Of a stretch of DNA of 64,000 nt, positions 24,633 through 33,205 are shown piece after piece. Numbering within the stretch: position 1 is the first letter of the stretch; every line of letters starts with the position of its first letter. The position numbers and the translations under genes were made by a program. The notes below the pieces were generated by a model, which saw only the letters and a list, made by a program, of their open reading frames with translations, was not told the origin of the DNA and did not search any database. Source of the DNA: Nitratireductor mangrovi. GTDB taxonomy: Bacteria; Pseudomonadota; Alphaproteobacteria; Rhizobiales; Rhizobiaceae. The stretch lies in assembly GCF_007922615.2 (NCBI RefSeq), contig NZ_CP042301.2, forward strand, positions 1,550,001 to 1,614,000, read 5' to 3'.

Positions 24633-26357
24633 ATGGTCTCAACACCCAACTTCACCGACGGCACCTGGCAGATCGCCTCGACGCTGCACATCAACGGCGC
24701 GCCCTTCGGCGACATTCTGTGGCAGAACATCGCCGACCAGAGCCTGGTGCTGTGGCAGCAGGATGGCACCTCCACGGTCGCTACAGACATTCTGCCCTCG
24801 GTCAGCGATCACGAAGTCGCCGTGGTCGGTGATTTCGACGGCGACGGCCGCGCCGACCCCTATCTGCGCGATCAGGCTGTCGGCACCAACAAGGTGCTTC
24901 TGAGCAGCACCGGTGCGATCACCAACAGCGCGTCCGCCTCCTCGATCGCCGACGCCCGCGCGGCGACCGATCTCAACGGCGACGGCATGGACGACGTCAT
25001 CTATTTCATCAACACCAACGCCAACCTGCTGATCTTCGAGATGGACGGCGCGTCAGTGCCGGGTACCAGCAGCTTCGCTTCCGGCTACACAACGGACGAT
25101 ACCTTGCTCGCCGCCTTCGACGGGACGGACTTCGACACGTTCAAAAGCCTCTGGTTCGATGACTCCACCTTCCAGTTCGACATCACGAGCTACTCCGGTG
25201 GCGTGCGTACCGTCACAGATACATTCACGGTCAATGCCGGCAACGAGTTCGTCATGAGCGGCGATTTCAACGGCGACGGCGACCCCGACTTTCTCTACCG
25301 GGACGCCGCCGGCAGCGACACGGGCAGCATCGAGGTCGTCTTCACCAACGGCTCCACCGAGATCGGCCGCGCCATCTACGAGGTGCCTACGTTTGCCAAC
25401 GTCCAGTTCGAGAACGCCGGAGATTTCGACAATGACGGCATCGTCGAACTGGTCATGCGCGACCCGGTAAGCGGCGAACTGACGCTGATGCAGGCGATGC
25501 CGGGCACGGTGTCCAGCCAGACCCTGACCGGCAGCGACACGAACGACCTCATCGATGGGGGCGACGGCAATGATGACCTCTTTGGGCGCGGTGGCGACGA
25601 CCTGATCTTCGGCGGCGACGATAACGACTTTATCATGGCCGGCGACGGCGACGATCGGGCCGACGGTGGTATCGGCGGAGACTCGATCTTCGGCGGCTCG
25701 GGAAACGACGAGTTGCTTGGCAATACTGGCAACGACCAGATCATCGGCGGCGCCGGCAACGACACGCTCATCGCCGGCAACGGTACTGATGTGCTGGACG
25801 GTGGCGAAGGTAACGATTTCCTGCGAGCAGGCTCATTCGGCTTCGACCATATGCGAGGCGGCGCTGGCGATGACGTGATCGAGAGCATCAACGATCGCAG
25901 CGTCCAGGAAGGCCAGGACGGCGACGACGTGCTGTTCGGCGGAAGCTCGCTCGACGTCCTGTTCGGCGGCAACGGCAACGACCTGCTTATAGGCAACCTC
26001 AGCCTGGATACCATTTTCGGGGGTGCCGGCGACGACATCATCATCGGCGTCGACGTAGAGGGGAGCTCAGGCACCGATGACGTCGCCTATGGCGGTTCGG
26101 GCACCGACTTCTTCTACCTGGGCAGTGACGATACCAACTACTATACGGGAGGCGGCGAACTGACGATCAAGGATTTCAGCACCTCGACGACGACCGGTGA
26201 CTTCCTCATGCTGAATGGTACTTCAGGCAACTACAATTTTGTTGACCAGGGCGCCACGATCGAGGTTCAGCAGGCCAGCGACTCAGACGTGCTGGCCATC
26301 ATCGAGACGGCCGCTTCCGCGGCCTCGGTCGAGGCGAAGGCCATCTATCTCGGCTGA
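24633..26357 (+). CDS. secreted RTX protein with VCBS/FG-GAP-like calcium repeats
   Basis: A 574-residue, very acidic protein. Four Asp-rich loops of the VCBS/FG-GAP type (DFDGDGRAD, DLNGDGMDD, DFNGDGDPD, DFDNDGIVE at about residues 67, 113, 211 and 263) suggest beta-propeller-like blades, followed by a long run of RTX nonapeptides of GGxGxDxLx type (about 300-470). The last 100 residues are a typical uncleaved type I secretion tail rich in Ser/Thr/Ala. No signal peptide. ATG 24633 has GGAGGA before it. No type I exporter genes lie in the window, so it must use one encoded elsewhere. Target or enzymatic function is unknown; no catalytic domain is visible. Confidence 0.9.
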   Translation: MVSTPNFTDGTWQIASTLHINGAPFGDILWQNIADQSLVLWQQDGTSTVATDILPSVSDHEVAVVGDFDGDGRADPYLRDQAVGTNKVLLSSTGAITNSASASSIADARAATDLNGDGMDDVIYFINTNANLLIFEMDGASVPGTSSFASGYTTDDTLLAAFDGTDFDTFKSLWFDDSTFQFDITSYSGGVRTVTDTFTVNAGNEFVMSGDFNGDGDPDFLYRDAAGSDTGSIEVVFTNGSTEIGRAIYEVPTFANVQFENAGDFDNDGIVELVMRDPVSGELTLMQAMPGTVSSQTLTGSDTNDLIDGGDGNDDLFGRGGDDLIFGGDDNDFIMAGDGDDRADGGIGGDSIFGGSGNDELLGNTGNDQIIGGAGNDTLIAGNGTDVLDGGEGNDFLRAGSFGFDHMRGGAGDDVIESINDRSVQEGQDGDDVLFGGSSLDVLFGGNGNDLLIGNLSLDTIFGGAGDDIIIGVDVEGSSGTDDVAYGGSGTDFFYLGSDDTNYYTGGGELTIKDFSTSTTTGDFLMLNGTSGNYNFVDQGATIEVQQASDSDVLAIIETAASAASVEAKAIYLG

Positions 26358-26434
26358 GCCAACTGACGCACAAGGGCGACGCGGTCGCAGTCGTTCAGGG
26401 TAAAGGGAACATTGGCGTAAGAGCGTTGGCAATC

Positions 26435-27097
26435 TCACGACGGGGCGAAGATGCTGTCACCCCTCAAATTCGCCCCGTCGTGATTTTCCCCCTTCAGGCT
26501 GAAGGGGATATCCCGGCCGTTCGTCGACAAAGCTTCGGCGCTGCGCTGGCAAGCATCGGCCACCGTGCTCACATCGGCCGTTCTCGCTGCCACTTCCCTT
26601 AGCAGTGAAATCTGCCGCTCACCTATGACGCGCTGGGTGTCGTCGGTGTTGGCGCAGATGATGCCCCCTGCGGACCCATCATCGGCTGGTATAGGACTGT
26701 ATGAGAATGTGTAGTAGGTTTCCTCAGGGTAGCCATTGCGCTCCATGATCAGGAGTTGTTCTTCCACGTAGGTTCCTTCGTCACCCTGCATAGCCGTCGC
26801 TAGCAGAGGTTCGATGTCCGGCCAGATTTCGGCCCAAACCTCTCGGGTTGGTCGCCCTAGCGCCCAAGGATGTTTGCCGCCGATGATCGATTTGTACGGG
26901 TCGTTGTAAAGGTAGATCAACTCTTTGCCCCAGCCGATCCAGATCGGCTGTCGGGACGCGAGCATGATCCGGACGGCCGTCTTTAGGCTTTGGTGCCAGT
27001 GCTCCGGAGGACCAAGAGGGTTTCCTGCCCAGTCGTGAGCGCGCATCAGATTGTTTAATTCGCCCCCGCCAGTCAGGAAGGTCGGTAGTTCCGCCAT
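26435..27097 (-). pseudogene. 5' fragment of a PAS-GAF sensor histidine kinase
   Basis: About 220 residues from ATG 27097. The N-terminal part is a PAS-like domain typical of bacterial phytochrome-like or stress kinases (HWHQSLKTAVRIMLASRQPIW, YNDPYKSIIGGKHPWALG, TFSYSPIPADDG). It runs into the start of the next domain (LLREVAARTADVSTVADACQ) and to RDIPFSLKG, where such proteins normally go on with a GAF domain, and then ends in a short unrelated tail. Without GAF, HisKA and ATPase parts it cannot signal as a kinase. Probably truncated by insertion or deletion near 26470. Confidence 0.7.
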
Positions 27098-27295
27098 ATC
27101 GAGGACCCCCCAAGGAATAGCTGGTAGTCGCGCCACACCGTAATGGTAATGATCGGGGGGGCAAACAGGTTCCATCCGGGGTCAGAGGCGTTGATTTAAT
27201 CCACAGGTCGCGTCGCGCCTGCTAAGCGGCGGCGATGGCGTCTGAAGCTGAAGGCAGATTGTTGAAGGTTTGCGCGAGAACCGGACCGTCCGCAG

Positions 27296-27469
27296 CCGGC
27301 CCCAACAAGGTCATTCATCGAGGTGCAGTAACGTGCACTCATCCCGCCAATCCTGCGAACTGCCTCGCCGACAGGCAAGGTTTCGAGATGAGTTCCTTCT
27401 GGCAAACGCCACTACCGTCGAAGTGTTCAGGCGCACGCATCGAAAACAGACACTTTTTCAATAACTTGT
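27296..27469 (+). repeat. 174-bp dispersed direct repeat, copy A
   Basis: Identical to 47466-47639 except for one base (G at 27449, A at 47619) and in the same orientation. The right edge abuts a glcD-like fragment directly. No inverted ends and no convincing gene are seen; all three forward frames give short open stretches only. Confidence 0.9.
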
Positions 27470-27725
27470 GGAGGTCGCGCGGGTCGTCGCGTTGTGCCTA
27501 CGGCATGGCCTGACCATAGTCCCGCAGGGCGGCAACACCAGCCTGTGCGGCGGGGCAGTGTTGGGGAGCGCTGGTAGCGTTATCCTCTCACTATCGAGGA
27601 TGATAGCCATCGAGACTATTGATCACGCCAGCGCCTCAGTCAGGGTCGAAGCCGGTCTCGTGCTTGATGCATCTTGGTTCCGGGAGCAGTGCGCAGGTCG
27701 GAGGGCTTGTATCGACCAATGCGGT
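27470..27725 (+). pseudogene. fragment of a GlcD-like FAD-linked oxidase
   Basis: Translation in one frame gives VVALCLRHGLTIVPQGGNTS and VILSLSRMIAIETID, then VRVEAGLVL, the FAD-binding core of GlcD/D-2-hydroxyacid dehydrogenases. At about 27666 the frame shifts: the next frame continues with GSSAQVGGLVSTNA, the following family motif. Both ends of the gene are missing, the left end at the 174-bp repeat and the right end at nqrA-like sequence. A clear remnant. Confidence 0.75.
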
Positions 27726-27729
27726 CCCA

Positions 27730-28568
27730 ACGCCCGGCCCGAGGCGATCTTCGTGCTGGCGCTGCGCCAGGGGCCGGCTGCGCCCAACCGCGGCTCGGTG
27801 GTCGCGCCGGAGGCGGCGCGCTTCGCCGACGCGGTCGCGCGCATCGCCGAGTTGACCGACGGCCCGATCTGGCTCTGCCAGGATGCGGGGCCGGCGCTAG
27901 CGGCTGAGGGCGGCCGCATCCGGATCAGCCGTTCCGGCCCGCGGCCGGCCGATGCGCTCGCCGCCGCGCACCTCCGGCGACATCACAGCGTCGCCGACGG
28001 CGGCATGGTCGCGACAATCTCCTGCAGCGATGTTCTTACCATCGGTCGGCTGTTCGAGACCGGGCGTTACGACCCCCGCCGCGTCGTGCGGATCGACGGG
28101 CCGCTCGCCGCTCGCCCGCGCGCGGTCTCGCTCCGACTGGGCGCCGACCTACAGGAGATCGCGCGCGCCGAGGCGCGGTCGGGCACCGGGGCAGTGCGCG
28201 TCCTCACCGGTCCGCCCGGGGCGGGGCTCGAGGCGGCCTGGCTCGGCCCGGACGACCAGGTCGTGACGCTGGACGAGGCTTGTCCCCTGCCGCACGACGG
28301 CGGCGCGACCTGGCTCGGCCGGCAAGCGCAGGCGCGGCCGCGTCCGATCCTCGCCACCGACCGACTCGACGCCACGCTGCCGCGGGGCATCCACGCCGTG
28401 CCGCTGATGCGCGCGCTCGCCGTGGGCGACGCCGAGACGGCGTTGAAGCTCGGCGTGCTCGACTTGCTCGAAGAGGACGTGGCGCTCCTGTCAACACTCT
28501 GCGCGAGCGGCATGGACTATCGCCCGCTCCTGCGAGCGGTCCTGGACCAACTGGAGGCGGACGCATGA
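27730..28568 (+). pseudogene. 5'-truncated nqrA (Na+-translocating NADH:quinone reductase subunit A)
   Basis: From AIFVLALRQGP onward the translation follows the middle and C-terminal part of NqrA: a region around FADAVARIAELTDGPIWLCQD, ISCSDVLTIGRLFETG (DVIAIGKLF in NqrA), RVVRIDGPLAARPRAV, and the conserved end region HAVPLMRALAVGDAETALKLG and LLEEDVALLSTLCASGMDY. About the first third is absent and replaced by the glcD-like fragment in the same frame. GC and codon use are higher than in the neighbouring repeat. No other nqr genes follow, so it is a relic. Confidence 0.72.
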
Positions 28569-28800
28569 GGACGCGACGTCTGCGCCTGCCGCCCGGCCTA
28601 GCGGCCTGGCCGGCCATGGAGGCGGGGCTCGACATCGTCACGGCAGCAGAGCGGTTCGTCGACAGCAGCCATCGCCGTTTTCCAGTACTATCGGAGGGGC
28701 GGCTCGTCGGACAGATCAGCCGCGCCGACATGCTCCGCGCCCTCGTCGAGTACTGGGGAGGCGCCCGAGCGTCGCGGCCCGGCCCGGAGGCGCCATCGGC
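28565..28800 (+). pseudogene. CBS-domain fragment
   Basis: An ATG at 28565 overlaps the nqrA stop (ATGA, as nqrB would). After about 20 residues the frame gives a C-terminal CBS half: TAAERFVDSSHRRFPVLSEG and LVGQISRADMLRALVEYWG. There is no stop before the next gene; the frame runs on to 29446 across it. It is best read as a deletion product joining an operon start to the end of an unrelated CBS gene. Confidence 0.55.
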
Positions 28801-28874
28801 AGCCCCGGATCGGCGTTCGTTCATCGGCTTGCGGACCAAAGGGGTCGAAGAATCTATCAACGGAGGAGACGCAG

Positions 28875-30191
28875 ATGACACGCCGTCGTTACTCGCTTAC
28901 CGCCCTCGCGCTCGCCCTGGGATTTGCCGCCGGTGGCCCCGCGGCCGCGCAGGCTCCCGCCGACTGGTCAGAGCTGCCGGTCCACGAGGTGACGCTCTTC
29001 TGGCCCGGGCAGGCCAGCCTGCAGTGGCTCCGGAGCGACGAGCACGCGGGCGGCGCACAGGTTGCGGCCGGCATGGCTTGCCGGACCTGTCACAAGGACG
29101 ACGCGGCCGAACTCGGCCGCAGCATCGTCGGGGGCGGGCCGCTCGAACCGCGCCCCATCGAGGGCAAGAAGCCGGTCATCGACCTTCGCGTGCAGGCCGC
29201 CCACGACGACGAGAACCTCTATCTCCGCTTCCAGTGGGCAACCCAGAACCCCTATCCGGGCGTGGCGCATCCGCACTGGCGCTTCGACGGCGAGGGCTGG
29301 GAGCGCTGGGGCGCACCGAGGTTGCATCCGGACGTCTGGCAGGAGGGCGGCCCGGCGATTTACGAGGACCGCCTGTCGATGATGCTGGACGGCGGGAGCG
29401 TGCCCGCCTTCGCCGAGCAGGGCTGCTGGCTCTCGTGCCACAATAGCATGCGCGACATGCCGGACGAGCCGAATGCGGACAAGGTGAAAGCGCATCCGCT
29501 GCTCGGCGAGGTTCTGGGCAAGAGCGACGTGCGCAAATACCTCGCCGCCTCGCGCGCGGATGAGGATGCGAACTGGGAAGCGACGAAGACCCCCGAGGAG
29601 ATCGCCGGGATCAAGGTGGACCGCGGCTTCGCCGACCTGATGCAGTGGCGGGCACACCGCTCGAACCCTGTCGGCATGGCCGACGACGGCTATGTGCTGG
29701 AATACCGCCTCTCAGACGCCGGCCAGCCTGTCTTTACCTCGAACTGGGACAAGGACGCGAAGCGGCCGAAGTACATGTTCGACGCCGTGAAGACCGGCTA
29801 TAGATCGCGCCGCGCCGACGAGATCGTCGAGCGGGCCGAGGCCGGCGCGCTGATCCTTGGAGAGAATACCGTCCCCTTCGATCCCGATCTCGACTGGACT
29901 GAGGGAGAGATGGTCCCGCAATACGTCCTCAGCCGTGCCCAAGCGTCGGGCTCGGCAGCGGATAACATGGAGGTGCTGGGAACGTGGGAGGACGGCACAT
30001 GGACCGTCGTCTGGGTCCGTCCGCTTGATACGGGCGAGCCCGACGATGCGGTGCTCGATCCTGGCAGCACGCTCACCGTTACCCTGGCCGTGCATGACGA
30101 CAACATCACCACGCGGGGGCACCACGTCTCCTTCCCGCTCACCCTGGGGCTCGATGTCGAGGCGGATATCACTGTGAGAAAGGTCGACTGA
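28875..30191 (+). CDS. periplasmic cytochrome with ethylbenzene dehydrogenase-related heme domain
   Basis: A 438-residue secreted protein: signal peptide (residues 1-26, ending PAAAQA), then a c-type heme motif CRTCH (69-73), and an EB_dh/DMSO-reductase-gamma-like domain (about 100-430) with LYLRFQWAT, a CX3CH motif in CWLSCHN (184-189) and the closing VSFPLTLGL strand. Proteins of this type carry electrons in the periplasm, often with a molybdoenzyme or a quinol oxidase; none is encoded nearby. GGAGGAGA precedes ATG 28875. The frame is intact although the genes just before it are fragments, so it may have survived a rearrangement that removed its partners. Confidence 0.88.
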   Translation: MTRRRYSLTALALALGFAAGGPAAAQAPADWSELPVHEVTLFWPGQASLQWLRSDEHAGGAQVAAGMACRTCHKDDAAELGRSIVGGGPLEPRPIEGKKPVIDLRVQAAHDDENLYLRFQWATQNPYPGVAHPHWRFDGEGWERWGAPRLHPDVWQEGGPAIYEDRLSMMLDGGSVPAFAEQGCWLSCHNSMRDMPDEPNADKVKAHPLLGEVLGKSDVRKYLAASRADEDANWEATKTPEEIAGIKVDRGFADLMQWRAHRSNPVGMADDGYVLEYRLSDAGQPVFTSNWDKDAKRPKYMFDAVKTGYRSRRADEIVERAEAGALILGENTVPFDPDLDWTEGEMVPQYVLSRAQASGSAADNMEVLGTWEDGTWTVVWVRPLDTGEPDDAVLDPGSTLTVTLAVHDDNITTRGHHVSFPLTLGLDVEADITVRKVD

Positions 30192-30424
30192 CGGGGCCGG
30201 ACCGCGCCGTCCCGCCAGTGACGGCATTGGCGCAGCGCCATTCTGCCCAGATGCGTGTCGACCCCGATGCCAGCAAGCGCAGTCGTGATGGACTGCCTGC
30301 CTGCATCTCGAGGCCGGGATCAGCGACTGGACCGTCCAACGTCGATGTGGATGAAGTCCGGAGCGCGGAGAGAAGCCGAATCTAGAAAGCCGGCGCGACC
30401 GGCAGCCAGACGAGGAGACGCACG

Positions 30425-30595
30425 ATGAAGCTCCGCACCATCACCTTCGACGCTACCTGCGGGATCGCGACGGCGATGCTCGAAACCGACCGGGGCCGCG
30501 ACGGCCCGCGCGTCTTGGTGAGCCAGCCTGGCAAACCGATAACCGGGAAAGACGTCAAGAGGCTGCTCGAGTCACCGCGATGGCGGCGCTATTGA
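30425..30595 (+). CDS. small protein, 56 residues, unknown
   Basis: An ATG with GAGGAGA 7-8 bases upstream opens a frame beginning MKLRTITFDATCGIATAMLE and ending SPRWRRY. Basic and amphipathic, no membrane segment. It resembles small proteins sometimes found alone in rhizobial genomes, but I know no function. The frame stays open in the same phase after the stop and shows a two-cysteine knuckle (ECRHCR) followed by an Asp run, with no start, which might be a decayed second small gene. Confidence 0.5.
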   Translation: MKLRTITFDATCGIATAMLETDRGRDGPRVLVSQPGKPITGKDVKRLLESPRWRRY

Positions 30596-30923
30596 TGGCG
30601 ATGTGGGGCGCCGGTATCATCGCGCTCGCACGCGCATGCGAATGGCTCGCTGATCCGCATCGAATGTAGGCACTGTCGTATCGTACGCTTTTTCGAGCCG
30701 CTGGACCAAGATGTGCTGCGGGCGCTGCCGCGAGCGCTGGTGGATGCGTGTAAGCTAGGAACTACCGACCGCCGGGCAAAGGATGACGATGACGATGACG
30801 ATCCGCCGGCTCGACAAGGTCTACAACGTCAAGCGCGTGACCTGGCGTGACGGAGTCGGCGGGTGAGGGCGTCCTGCCGATCGTACAGTCGCTGTGGCAA
30901 GTCGCACAGGGCCAGAATCGTGC
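30596..30923. other. stretch between the 56-residue gene and the terminase gene
   Basis: Holds a possible decayed cysteine-knuckle frame (about 30640-30850) and a short GATGAC repeat near 30783. No gene I can support. Confidence 0.4.
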
Positions 30924-31403
30924 CTATGAGAAGAACTCGTCGTCCTCGGCTTCCAGCCCGCTGAACTCCCATGGCTTCGGGCCGAGAGAGGAACTGGTGG
31001 TCACCCGGCTCCGGGATGACGGCGAGAGGCCGAGTTCACACATGAACTTGTGCATGAGCTCGACATTCTTGTTGGCAATCGCCAGCCAGGGGGAGGGCTG
31101 CACGTAGCCGGCGGGCGTCTTGAGCAGCGTCGGCGTTTCCTTCAGCCGTTTTTCGGCTTCCACCCAGCGGCCATAGGCCTGGCAGTAGGCAGCGAAGGCG
31201 GCCCGGTCGAGATCGCTCATGATGCCAAGCCGGTGGAGATAGCGGCCAAGCCGCTTCCATTCGGCCTTGGCCGTCGGTGACAGGTGGGCGGGACAGGTGG
31301 GCATGGCGGCCACGGGTTTCGGCTCCAGGTGGTTGAGCGGCCGCTTGCCAGGGTTGCCAAGCACGATCTTCATCGCTGTCGGAAGAGGCTTGCGTCCACG
31401 CAT
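30924..31403 (-). CDS. phage terminase small subunit (P27 family)
   Basis: About 159 residues. Starts MRGRKPLPTAMKIVLGNPGKRP, the standard opening of P27-type terminase small subunits, followed by CPAHLSPTAKAEWKRLG and the helical DLDRAAFAAYCQAYGRWVEA, then ANKNVELMHKFMCELGLSPSSRSRV. Small terminases recognise packaging sites on phage DNA. ATG 31403 is preferred over 31436 because conservation begins there. The large subunit that should follow on this strand is missing: sequence on the far side is the cytochrome block. It is therefore the truncated edge of a prophage or satellite. Confidence 0.9.
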   Translation of the reverse strand: MRGRKPLPTAMKIVLGNPGKRPLNHLEPKPVAAMPTCPAHLSPTAKAEWKRLGRYLHRLGIMSDLDRAAFAAYCQAYGRWVEAEKRLKETPTLLKTPAGYVQPSPWLAIANKNVELMHKFMCELGLSPSSRSRVTTSSSLGPKPWEFSGLEAEDDEFFS

Positions 31404-31436
31404 CGGGTTGCCCTCAGTGCCCGGCTTGTCTTGCAC

Positions 31437-31745
31437 AAAGCACGGCGGCGACTGTGGAGTTGGTCGACTGCCGGAGCCTGTCTCTGGCCTTCATTTCACC
31501 AGACAAACCCCGGATTTGCGCGGTTCTCGATACCGTCATGGTGCCGGGACCCCCCTGCCAATTTCGCGGATCTGTGAAGAAAGGACCCCGCGCGGTCCCC
31601 AGTCGGATTCTCCAGAGATCCGAACCGCCCCCCCCCCGGGGGGCCTGCCATTGCTTCGGTTCCCGGGCACGCTTGATCCTGCAGCGGGCGTTCTTGGTCT
31701 CCTCAATCCCTCTGGATGTTCCCTTGCTTGCGTCCGGCATTGGCA
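31437..31745. other. gap between methyltransferase and terminase with a C10-G6 run
   Basis: No gene motif is visible. A run of ten C followed by six G at 31628-31643 could fold into a strong hairpin or be prone to length change. The open minus-strand frame through this gap only continues from antisense methyltransferase sequence. Confidence 0.4.
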
Positions 31746-32990
31746 TCAGCTTGCCTGCGCACCGCGTTCGGCAGCCACAGTCGCAAAGGACGCATCGCCG
31801 CCTTCCAGCATGGCCGTCTCGCCGGTGAAGGACTGCCAGCGCTTCACCGCCACATCGACATAGGCCGGGTCGAGCTCGATGGCATGGCAGCACCGCCCCG
31901 TCATCTCTGCGGCTATGATCGTCGTGCCGGATCCACTGAACGGCTCGTAGACGGCCTGACCGGGAGAGGAATTGTTCTCGATCGGGCGGCGCATGCACTC
32001 CACCGGCTTCTGCGTGCCATGGCCGCTGTCGTTCTTGCGGTGCGGTATCTGCCAGACGGTCGTCTGCTTGCGGTCGCCCTTCCAGTGGCCCTTCCTGCCC
32101 TTGCGCACAGCGTACCACGCCGGCTCATGTTGCCAGTGATAGTCCCCGCGGCCGATCACCAGGCGGGTCTTGTCCCATACGATCTGGGACCGGATGGCAA
32201 AGCCCGAGGCCTCGAGGCTTTCCGCCACGATCCCGGCGTGAAGGGCGCCGTGCCAGACATAGGCGACATCGCCGGAAAACAGTGCCCAGGCCTCACGCCA
32301 GTCGGCGCGGTCGTCGTTGGCCACCTTGCCGGTCGCAAGCCCCTCGGCACCATTCAGCTTCCCGCGCCAGGCCGGATCGTAGTTGACGCCATAGGGAGGA
32401 TCGGTGACCAGCAGGTGAGGGGAGACGCAACCCAGCAGGCGGGCGACGTCCGCTTCACTGGTGGCATCACCGCAGATCAGACGATGGTTGCCGAGGACCC
32501 AGAGATCGCCGCGACGGCTTGCAGGCTTTGCGGGCGGGGCAGGGATGGCATCCGGATCGGTGAGGCCGGTCGTGCCGCGCGCAGTCAGCGCCGCGATCTC
32601 CTCCTCGCCGAAGCCGGTTAGGGCCAGATCGAAGCCCAGGCTCTCCAGATCGCCGAACTCCAGCGCCAACAGCTCGTTGTCCCACCCGGCGTTGAGCGCC
32701 AGCCTGTTGTCGGCGATGACGTAGGCGCGCCTTTGTGCCTCGCTGAGACCTGCAAGCTCGATGACCGGAACCTGTGCCATGCCGAGCTTTCTCGCCGCCA
32801 GCAGCCGTCCGTGGCCGGCAACGACCCCGTTCTCGCCGTCGACCAGGATGGGGTTGGTCCACCCGAACTCCCGGATGGATGCCGCGATCTCCGCCACCTG
32901 TGCCTCGGAGTGAGTGCGCGCATTGCGGGCGTACGGGATCAGACCCGAGGCAGGACGGTACTGGATCTGGAGTTGGGATTCGTGGCGCAT
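31746..32990 (-). CDS. phage-type ParB-domain DNA methyltransferase (intein-vacant, intact)
   Basis: About 414 residues. An N-terminal ParB/sulfiredoxin-like domain (SGLIPYARNARTHSEAQV, GHGRLLAARKLG) is fused to a beta-class amino-methyltransferase: TDPPYG (about 196-201) and, in the C-terminal third, YEPFSGSGTTIIAAE, the AdoMet-binding motif, with AIELDPAYVDVAVKRW at the end. Such enzymes of phages methylate adenine or cytosine N4, often to protect phage DNA. ATG 32990 is the first ATG; the frame can be read from TTG 33029. HEPAWYAVR is the empty site corresponding to the intein in the paralogue at 22421-24448. It lies in a minus-strand phage module after the primase. Confidence 0.92.
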   Translation of the reverse strand: MRHESQLQIQYRPASGLIPYARNARTHSEAQVAEIAASIREFGWTNPILVDGENGVVAGHGRLLAARKLGMAQVPVIELAGLSEAQRRAYVIADNRLALNAGWDNELLALEFGDLESLGFDLALTGFGEEEIAALTARGTTGLTDPDAIPAPPAKPASRRGDLWVLGNHRLICGDATSEADVARLLGCVSPHLLVTDPPYGVNYDPAWRGKLNGAEGLATGKVANDDRADWREAWALFSGDVAYVWHGALHAGIVAESLEASGFAIRSQIVWDKTRLVIGRGDYHWQHEPAWYAVRKGRKGHWKGDRKQTTVWQIPHRKNDSGHGTQKPVECMRRPIENNSSPGQAVYEPFSGSGTTIIAAEMTGRCCHAIELDPAYVDVAVKRWQSFTGETAMLEGGDASFATVAAERGAQAS

Positions 32991-33004
32991 CGTGTGCGTT
33001 TCGT

Positions 33005-33205
33005 CTAGAGGCAGCCGTTGCGGCGACAAGCGCCAGGTGGTGCGAATGGAACCACCGTGTTGCGGTTCCGCGGCTTGACGCGCCGGTCGTCATATTCGGA
33101 GAGCCGTGCGAGAACCCGCCTTGCAAAAGGTTCTGTCCAGTCCAGCACGCGGGCGCTGGAAGGATCATCAGGAGGATGGAGGCGAGTACGGGGCGCGGGG
33201 CTCAT
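33005..33205 (-). CDS. small protein between primase and methyltransferase
   Basis: A 66-residue frame whose ATG overlaps the primase stop (ATGA) and which ends 14 bases before the methyltransferase start. The spacing in a compact phage operon argues that it is real. No motif is recognised; it is rich in Arg and Pro. Confidence 0.5.
   Translation of the reverse strand: MSPAPRTRLHPPDDPSSARVLDWTEPFARRVLARLSEYDDRRVKPRNRNTVVPFAPPGACRRNGCL

Noticed and set aside
23147..24832. 561-residue plus-strand open frame
   Set aside because: Antisense to the intein and methyltransferase; no motif of its own, and it runs into the RTX gene in another frame. The same shadow recurs at 31716-32621.
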